Source of the DNA: Zea mays
Taxonomy: Eukaryota; Streptophyta; Magnoliopsida; Poales; Poaceae
Assembly (NCBI RefSeq): GCF_902167145.1
Contig: NC_050102.1
Coordinates: 11,408,850-11,472,849, forward strand
Length of the DNA stretch: 64,000 bases
Direction: 5' to 3'
The position numbers were made by a program, and so were the translations under genes. Numbering within the stretch: position 1 is the stretch's first letter; the number at the start of each line of letters is the position of its first letter. Positions 57,285 to 64,000 of the stretch are shown here, in pieces. The notes beneath the pieces are model-generated. The model was not told the DNA's origin, ran no database searches, and saw only the letters and a program-made list of their open reading frames with translations.

Positions 57285-59228
57285 CCCGCTCAGGCGTCGA
57301 CTGCACTCTTCCGCGCACCCTCAAGCCTCACCGGAGCTCAGTTCACCGCCGTTTGCCCGTGCGCGGCGTGTCCGCGGCCACTCGAGCCACTGCCGTCGTA
57401 GACCGGCCAGCCCAGCCTTTCCCAACCCTGTCCAACCTTCTGAGGCGAGTGTGCACACATTAGTGAAGCTCCCCGAGCGAGGAATCGAAGCCTGCTTCGC
57501 CGGAGAGGCCAGTCCACGGTCGCCGGAGTTCTCAACCGCGCCGGAGTACGTGGACCGGGTAATCCACTCAACCATTTTCCGATTCCTTGTGCACACGGTC
57601 ACTACGTTACCCCGTGAAGCTCACCATGCCCTTGGATTGAACCAGATCGCCGTGGTTTGGCCGGTACACTCGCCGCCGGCGAGAACACCCGCATGCGCGC
57701 GTGGACCGAGCGATTCCGGCCATCCCCGCCGTCAAGCCGCAACTAGCTGTGACCGCCAGAGCCTCCCCGAGCCAACCCTGCCCTTCGCCGGACCTATCTC
57801 GCCGCCGATAAGCCGCGCCGCCCTTTTCTTTCCCGCGGGTACTGTTTACATTGGGGGAAGGACCGCGGGTGAGAGGAAGAGAAGTTCAGGGGGCTTTTTG
57901 AACTGTCAGCGACTCAGGGGAATAGTGGCGCAGGGGTAGATTTGTGCGGGTTGATTTAGTTTAAACCCAGGGACCTCAGTGTAAACTGTTTTTCTAGGAA
58001 ACTCTTATTAAATCTGTTTTTAATTTGAACAGAAACTTTAAAAACTCATAACTTCTGTTTAGTGCATCCAAATTTGGTCAAACCAATTTTGTCAGACTCT
58101 AAATATTGTAACCTACTTAAGAAAAATATAAAACCCCCTATGTACTATAGAAAACTTTAGGGTTCTGATTTAATTAAAGTTTTGGCCAAAAGCTCAATAA
58201 TAGAAAGAAAAATAGTTGTACTATTTGACTAGGGCTAGAAAAATTTGGAGAAGTTCATGTCCACCTACTGACCTAATTAAAAATGATAAACCTCTCTGAC
58301 CAACCCATTAAGTTAGTTTTTACCCCTTATTTTACAATATGCTCAAGGTTAAGATTTAAATAATGAACCAGAGGGCACCCCTATTTTTGTTAGGATACTT
58401 ATTCAATATAGTTCACTGGAAAAATCTATCATACCCTGGTTTAGTATAAAATAAGTAGGATACCTTTTAATTGAATAAAACAAGGATAACTTAGAAAAAC
58501 CCTACAAAAATAACCCCAAGGTGAAAAAACCCCCACCCTTGGGATAGTTAATGTTTTGTTATTAAGAACTTAGGAAAAATATGAAATCTGCTGTTTGACA
58601 TTTTTCAAATAACAATGTAGTAGAAAGTGCCTTTTTGACATTAAACTTTAGAAAATCATAACTAAATAACCACCCCTTAGCTTTCTGTGATTTTTGGCAC
58701 AGAAGCCTATTATTACTGTTAGATGCCAACAAAAATAACCTTTAGGACAGAACCCACCTCTAAGTAAGAGTTGTAGTGTAAAGTGGCCCATTGTACACCA
58801 CTCTTGTTATTTTTGTCTAAAGCATAGCCTTTATATTTTAAGCCCCAAATTCTTAAAACAGGCTAGAATAGCAAATGGCAACCCACTGTAATTTTTGCAG
58901 AATTTTTAGAAAATATTAAACCACTGTCGTAGTTCAAACCTACACTAGAAACCATAAGTAGAAAATAAAGAAAGGGAAAAGTGAATAACAGGAAATTAGT
59001 GTCATCCTAAAAACTCTTTATAACTTGTCCACTGAAGTATATAAATGCAATACCAATTCCCTATGTTTACCCTCAACAAAAATCTAAGCCTAAAAGTGAT
59101 AAGCATAACCCACTAAAAAAACCCCGCATGACCGAGAAACCCTAAGTTACTCCTTGACTTAGTTTTCTTTTGGCATAATGTTATTAAATCCTGCATAATC
59201 ATAACATATATGTTCATTGCATTCGATA

Positions 59229-59351
59229 GACTGTAATCTTGCTGACGGAGAGTACGTCCTCGTGCCGGAGCAAGGAGCTGCTCAGGAGGTAGCCCCAGAT
59301 CCAGCCCCAGAGTCTGCATCAGAGGATCTGCCTGCCGCTGCTTTGGAAGGC
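59229..59351 (+). other. Exon-like coding segment in LTR E
   Basis: After ATTCGATAG the frame reads CNLADGEYVLVPEQGAAQEV, then a Pro/Glu/Ala-rich stretch up to AALEG. It ends at GAAG|GCAAG, which fits a GC-type 5' splice site. LTR H has an analogous segment at 38096-38150 ending CCAG|GCAAGT. A role is not known. Confidence 0.35.
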
Positions 59352-60332
59352 AAGCCCCGGTTTATGCATAACCTGTTATTTATGCTATTTTACTTCACTT
59401 AATGGTTGTAGGACTGATTGTGCACTTAGGTGTAGGAATTGTTTGAAACCCTAGTTGCATGATCTCAGGAATCCTGTTGAGATGAATACTAGTATGCTAA
59501 GACGAGTAGCTGCTTTATTAATTAGGATCTCGGTAGAAGTCGAGTGATTTTTCTAGCACTCGCGCGAGGTCAGGAAATTGATTGTATCCACTTTCTTATC
59601 ACATTGATGCTGGTTGTGGACAACAATCCATGGGGATTGGTTGTCCACGGGATAAAAATTGGAATAAGGATTAAGGTGTGGTACTGTGAGTCAAGCGTTT
59701 GAACGTACTAAACACATACCGAGAAATATGGTAAATCGGTAAGCCTAGTACCTGAGTGAACCTGCCCGCAGACATATCCCCTCACGCGACCTGAGACGAG
59801 GTCTCCCATTCTGGTTATGGTGGGTACAAGTGCGGTCACTGCACGACGACAGTCGGGGTCAGTGAGGCATTGTACGCCAAGGCGGTGAGCCCTGATCTGT
59901 TGCCAGGGAATCGATGGGGACGATTGATGTGTGTGGGGACGGAGTGCCCCTACATGTCGTGTGTTTAGGTTTACCTTGCAAGGTTTAAAAACTCGATTCG
60001 AATCGTCTGCTTCTCGCAGCTAATGAGACTGCTTGATCCATGCTGCTACATTGAGTAACAAGTGGAAATATGATGAGTTGAGATAAGATGTTGATTGCTA
60101 ATAATGTTTGCTACTATGTATGAGTAGATAGTACACTTTTAGCCTTAAGAGAGTCACACTTAAACATGACAAAGTAAAACTTGATCGATTTAGAAACTCA
60201 GCTAGTGCTTTTGGCAACCAAACCCCACAGCCAAACAGCTGCATGTCTAGAGGTAGAGGAGTAGACTCCTCACACCGGGTAAGTCTAGCTGAGTATTAGT
60301 ATACTCAGCCTTGCTTGTGGCATAATTTTACA

Positions 60333-60440
60333 GGTTCTCTGGAGGACATGGTTGCTGGAGTGACTTGGCCGTCCACCTTACCACCGGGTTGGACTATCGA
60401 GTGGGACCCTACCTCGGCTGAGGAGGAGCATGAGGAGTGA
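60333..60440 (+). other. Exon-like acidic micro-ORF in LTR E
   Basis: After ATAATTTTACAG the frame (phase 2) contains DMVAGVTWPSTLPPGW and ends SAEEEHEE at TGA 60438-60440. Its position and acidic end match segments in LTRs H and F. Confidence 0.4.
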
Positions 60441-60753
60441 TGGGGCAGGCTTCCCCATCTCTCTGTTTAATTACCGTTAGTTATATTCCGCTGCACTTCG
60501 AACAATGATGACTACTTTGGCAAAACTCCGATGATGATGTAATAATTTAATACTCTTTAATGCATGGTTTTATGCCTTATTGTATTTGCTCTGTGACTCA
60601 CCATCGAGTGAGACTGTGGTACTTGATCCTGTCAGTGGCCGTGTCGGACTAGATCCGAGGGATTGACGGGTTATTCCCATTTAAGTGTGGTCTAGCCTCT
60701 AAGGCGGGGCTTAGGCACTTAAGTTGGAATAATTCGGGCAGTTCCGCCACAGC

Positions 60754-60765
60754 TGGTATCGGAGC
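60754..60765 (+). other. Primer-binding site of gypsy E
   Basis: TGGTATCGGAGC stands two bases after the LTR end. It matches the usual initiator-tRNA complement with one change and fixes the orientation of E. Confidence 0.75.
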
Positions 60766-61168
60766 TTGTACCACCACAGAGGAATCAATAAAATGTAAAT
60801 ACCATCATTTTCCAAAATAAAATTTGATAGAAACAATGTTGGATAGATAGTAGGACGAGCAGGATAGACCTAGGACGTGAAGCCTTAGGGTGACAGGAGG
60901 GTAGCTAGGTGGCTACGTAATTAGGCCCTATAGGCCACCTTAAGGGATGGGAGTTCTTCCCTATCCCCTTATATTGGTGAGGTCGTTCAGGACGAGCATG
61001 CATGCATTTCTAAAATTAACACATGGATATTTGAATAAAGACTTAAAAACAAGATGATAACCAACTAAGTCACCGGTACCATTTTAATTAACTAGAGAAA
61101 GGCTGAGTTTTATTTTTCTTGTTCTTTTTATAATTCTTTTTCTTTTACTTACGCTTAACCGTACACAG

Positions 61169-62037
61169 ATGACTTCCCACGGATCCTCAGAGGACGGAAA
61201 TGCACTATCCCACACTGACGGGCTTGCACGAGAGGGCTTTCCCCGCATTCTATGGGAGGTACTTCAGGGGGCCGGATACGCGACACCCCTCAGTACGCGG
61301 TGCAGCAGTTCGAGAAGCACCGAGTGCCCCGTTGTAGGGTGAGGATGACCTTGGAGCCTCATCCCCTACAGCCAGGCTGGCGCTCTTTGGACTCCGAGTC
61401 TTTTGGATACCGAGCTGAGGACACGATCGAGGCGATCGATCTGCACGGGTTGACCACTTTCTGCGGATTCCATCCTTTGGAGCTGGCTACCCACCCCATT
61501 GGCTTGTTCCCCACCGAAAGGGAGGACGACCCAATGTGGAAGGATAGGGTGGAGCATGCCAAGGATATCTGGACCATCTACCCAGGACAGACTGCACACT
61601 TGACCGTACGGTGCATGAATGCTCTGTACCGTCTGCAAGTGATGCGCGGTGAGGCGATGTCCCATCTGATGGCACTATTGGAGGCAACAAAGATTACTTT
61701 GGACAACAGGGAGGAGCTCGTGGTTGATTTGTCCACTGAAATGGTGGAAAAGGACTTGCAGGTAGAGCAGCTATCCACTGATATACAAGAGTTGGAGGAA
61801 CTAGTGGGCACCAGGGAGAACACCATCGAGGTTCTCGAGGATCAACTCATTAACACTCGGCAGCAGCTTGCTGAGGCTAACGAGCACCTAGATATGCATC
61901 ACCAGGAGATCCAGGACATGGAGGCCAACGAGGACGTCGACATCGAGGGAGGAGAGGAGCCTGCCTCTAGTGTGGACACTGCTGGCTCAGGGAGACCACC
62001 TTCCCCCGAGTCGAGTGTTGCCTCGTTCGCTCGCTAG
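61169..62037 (+). pseudogene. Gypsy E accessory ORF upstream of gag
   Basis: ATG 61169 follows directly on a splice-acceptor-like CCGTACACAG. The frame starts MTSHGSSEDGNALSHTDGLA. About one base is lost or gained near 61282, after which the protein continues to TAG 62035-62037. It contains RVPRCRVRMTLEPHPLQPGW, DLHGLTTFCGFHPLELATHP, WTIYPGQTAHLTVRCMNALY, then a long heptad-rich coiled coil (about 61690-61920) and an acidic Ser/Pro-rich tail. It is not gag, protease or RT. I do not recognise its function. Its place between the primer-binding site and gag makes it an extra 5' gene of E. Confidence 0.65.
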
Positions 62038-62341
62038 GTGTTCAGGACAGAGTTAGAAGTCGGATGGTAGGACTCCTCGCAGCTAGCTTAGCTTTTGCAC
62101 CCTTGGGGTACTAGGCTAGATAGAGTTGAGTCTTTTTGGGACAATTGATGTAATCGTGATAAACTCTCTTGGAAGCATATTTGATGGATGCTGTTATCAG
62201 TTTAAATTTGGAAGGAAAAATTTATGTCTTTTTAAATCTTTTTGTTGAAGTTGGAGTCTATCCTTTTGTTTTTGACTCTTTTCGCCGCGATTAAATCTTG
62301 AACTTGGAGATATGGTGTTAAGTATGTATGTGGTTTTTCAG
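62038..62341 (+). other. Spacer between E accessory ORF and gag
   Basis: This T-rich stretch ends in a strong 3' splice-site-like GTATGTGGTTTTTCAG directly before the gag ATG. No gene is visible. Confidence 0.55.
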
Positions 62342-62696
62342 ATGGCCGGGAGGCAGCGTCGTGGCCAGAATGAGCGCGTTCCTCCACCGCCGCCACCGCC
62401 TCCCACTCTGCAGGAGCTAATGGCTCAGCAGAATGAGATCTTGAGGCAGCTAGCTCAGCGTCAGCCACCACCTCAGCATTATGGTGGTGGAGACCATCAG
62501 CGTCACCCCGCGGCAGCTACCTACCAGGAGTTCCTCAGCACCCAGCCACCATTGTTCACAAGGGCAGAGGATCCACTTGATGCAGATGTGTGGTTGCGAG
62601 TAGTGGAATCCAAATTCCCGCTACTCCATGGAGCTTGCTCAGAGGTCACTAAAGTCAGGTTCGCCACTCAGCAGCTTCGCGGACCCGCAAGGACTT
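62342..62696 (+). pseudogene. Gypsy E gag, N-terminal part
   Basis: ATG 62342 begins MAGRQRRGQNERVPP with a proline run, then LQELMAQQNEILRQLAQRQ. The start of a gypsy capsid domain follows: FTRAEDPLDADVWLRVVESK. The frame is open until LTR F interrupts it at 62697. The remainder of gag and pol should lie beyond F. No damage is visible in the part present. Confidence 0.78.
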
Positions 62697-64000
62697 TGTC
62701 ACACCCGGTTTTAGAAGGCAAACCGAATGCGAACCATGTACGTGCCAGGATCAGTTATTCACGTACACAGCAGTTACATAACATGGACATCATCACACAG
62801 TGCTCAAAATAGTATTAATAAGGGAAATAGTCGATTACATCATACGTCTGAGACGTCCATATAGTTCTTACAATAAATCAAAGTGCGGAAAAGAAACGTA
62901 GATAACGCGGCCTTCACAGGCAGCCGACTGGGGGTTGCCGCTAACCCACACCTAGAACTCGTCGTAGTCTTGGAACTCCTGGAAGTCTCCTTCCACAGCT
63001 TCATCTTCGCCTGAGCAGTGGTTGCAATGCTGACAACCTGGGGGGGGGGTTTGGTGTGTAGAGCAAGGGTGAGTACACATCAACATACTCAGCAAGTATC
63101 CTGTTTGGCTGTAGTGGACTAGCTTTATGTGGGGATAAGTCAAGCAGTTGCTTTTAGTTGGTCAGATTATTATTTACTAGTAGAAAGCCAAGTTTTAGCA
63201 TTAACCCAAGTTATTAACCCGATGTACCCTTTCCAAACGGAAAGAATACCACTTACCAATACCATAATCATAACCAGAACCATCAATCTCATAACCACCT
63301 GTACCACAATGTCTCTGATCAAGTACCACTAATCACTGGAGCTCCCTTGGCCGCTCATAACCGTGAGCACGGCTGATATATCAGTTTCATAACACTCTGC
63401 AGAGGTTGTGCACTTTACCCACAAGCCGTGATTCCCTCTTGCCTCGGGCCGATCAAACCCTTAAACACTACCAAGGTGAATAGGCAGGGTTTCACTACGT
63501 AGCCTTTACAAAGATTCCCCGGGACTGTAGCCACCCGTTAGGTTTCCTAAATGCACCGCACTCCTCCCCAAGGGGCGAACCCAAACTTGGCAGAGCGAGC
63601 CGCATACACCGAGCCCCATTGACGGCACGACGGCTAAGTGAACTACATCCCGGATCCTCTAATTATTCAGCTAAGGGCACCCCATTCCACCCTCATGGTT
63701 GCACTGTTTTCCCGGGCGGTCATCCATAGAACAGGTCCTTACGGAGAGGCACTCGAGAAACCGCTCGAGTCCCCTTGAAAACCACAAGTATGATCATAAA
63801 GAAGAACGGGAAAACAGCGTATCATAGATAACCACATCATGTTCATTGATTAGAGTTGAGCAATAGCATAAAGCTAAACAGTAATAATCCAACCCAGATA
63901 GGTAAACAAGGACATGGATAACAAAAGCTAGTCAATCCTTAGGCATAAATGTGTAAGCGGGAGGTGAATTAAATAATGAATAGGACAGAGATAGGTCAAA
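62697..64000 (-). mobile_element. LTR F (gypsy type), runs off the window
   Basis: On the plus strand it starts TGTCACACCCGGTTTTAG. On the minus strand it therefore ends ...ACCGGGTGTGACA, like LTR H. Blocks ACCTCTGCAGAGTGT, GCTCACGGT and GGTGGAATGGGG occur in the same order as in H on the plus strand, which fixes the orientation. GACTT (62692-62696) is the expected target duplication. Whether it is a solo LTR or the end of a full element cannot be seen. Confidence 0.75.
62952..63043 (-). other. Exon-like acidic micro-ORF in LTR F
   Basis: On the minus strand, after a C-rich splice-acceptor-like tract ending CCCCAG (about 63040), a frame reads EDEAVEGDFQEFQDYDEF and stops at TAG 62954-62952. 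Its position and composition match the segments in LTRs E and H. Confidence 0.4.

Larger units (their letters stand above)
56427..60751 (+). mobile_element. 5' LTR of gypsy element E (about 4.3 kb)
   Basis: The LTR starts TGTAACACCCCAGGTG at 56427 and ends CAGTTCCGCCACA at 60751, two bases before a primer-binding site. A TATA box (TATAAAG, 57278-57284) lies in a GC-rich promoter. The rest is mostly AT-rich, with exon-like stretches at about 59229-59351 and 60333-60440. Open frames at 57093-57939 lie in the GC-rich leader and have no recognisable domain. The great length is unusual but agrees with some maize gypsy families; an internal insertion cannot be excluded. Confidence 0.75.

Noticed and set aside
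57093..57939. A possible host gene in the GC-rich segment downstream of the TATA box at 57278
   Set aside because: It lies within LTR E, has no recognisable domain, and frames are short and overlapping on both strands.

Overview
The window looks like nuclear DNA of a grass, almost certainly maize (Zea mays) or a very close relative. The evidence is Sirevirus-type Ty1/copia elements with Ji/Opie-like LTRs, several kinds of Ty3/gypsy LTR carrying antisense accessory genes, a tRNA-derived SINE, MITEs, and one cytosolic ribosomal-protein gene with plant-type introns. Element names A-K are local labels; family names are recognised by eye only.

Left block, about 1-39360, is a nest. An LTR labelled H (from 36395) was hit by copia element D (5' LTR end at 889, 3' LTR 34707-36394). 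D took an Opie-like LTR into its own 5' LTR (1-725), gypsy element G into its integrase, a SINE into its RT, a solo LTR (20569-22983) between pol and ORF3, and Ji-like copia B (24388-33755, target duplication GATAG) into ORF3. G in turn received Ji-like copia A (4937-14135, target duplication CCTCC) inside its antisense gene. One large deletion fuses D gag to G RNaseH/integrase near 1216.

Middle block, about 39361-47700, is older and less repeated. It holds a decayed gypsy (K) with a solo LTR and a Tourist-like MITE inside it, a second MITE with an internal tandem repeat, and the only ordinary host gene: a four-exon gene for 40S ribosomal protein S15 (uS19) on the minus strand, 45703-47337, which appears intact.

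Right block, about 47800-64000, is a second nest. It holds a Ulp1-like transposon fragment, an antisense accessory gene of a gypsy (J), an Opie-like copia (C, minus strand) inserted in J, a gypsy (E, LTR 56427-60751) inserted in the gag of C, and an LTR (F, minus strand) inserted in the gag of E and running off the window.

No element here is clearly autonomous. A has an uninterrupted pol but a broken gag. B has a single frameshift in gag plus a stop and a suspicious substitution in pol. C, D, G, J and K are degraded. The most interesting signals are exon-like acidic coding segments inside LTRs E, H and F, AG|ATG starts of two ORFs in E, a conserved splice-acceptor-like gag/pol boundary in A, B and C, exchange of the palindrome module in the LTR U3 of A versus B, and a palindrome array outside the LTRs just upstream of D ORF3. 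I found no evidence of a wholly new system such as a defence island, CRISPR array or biosynthetic cluster.
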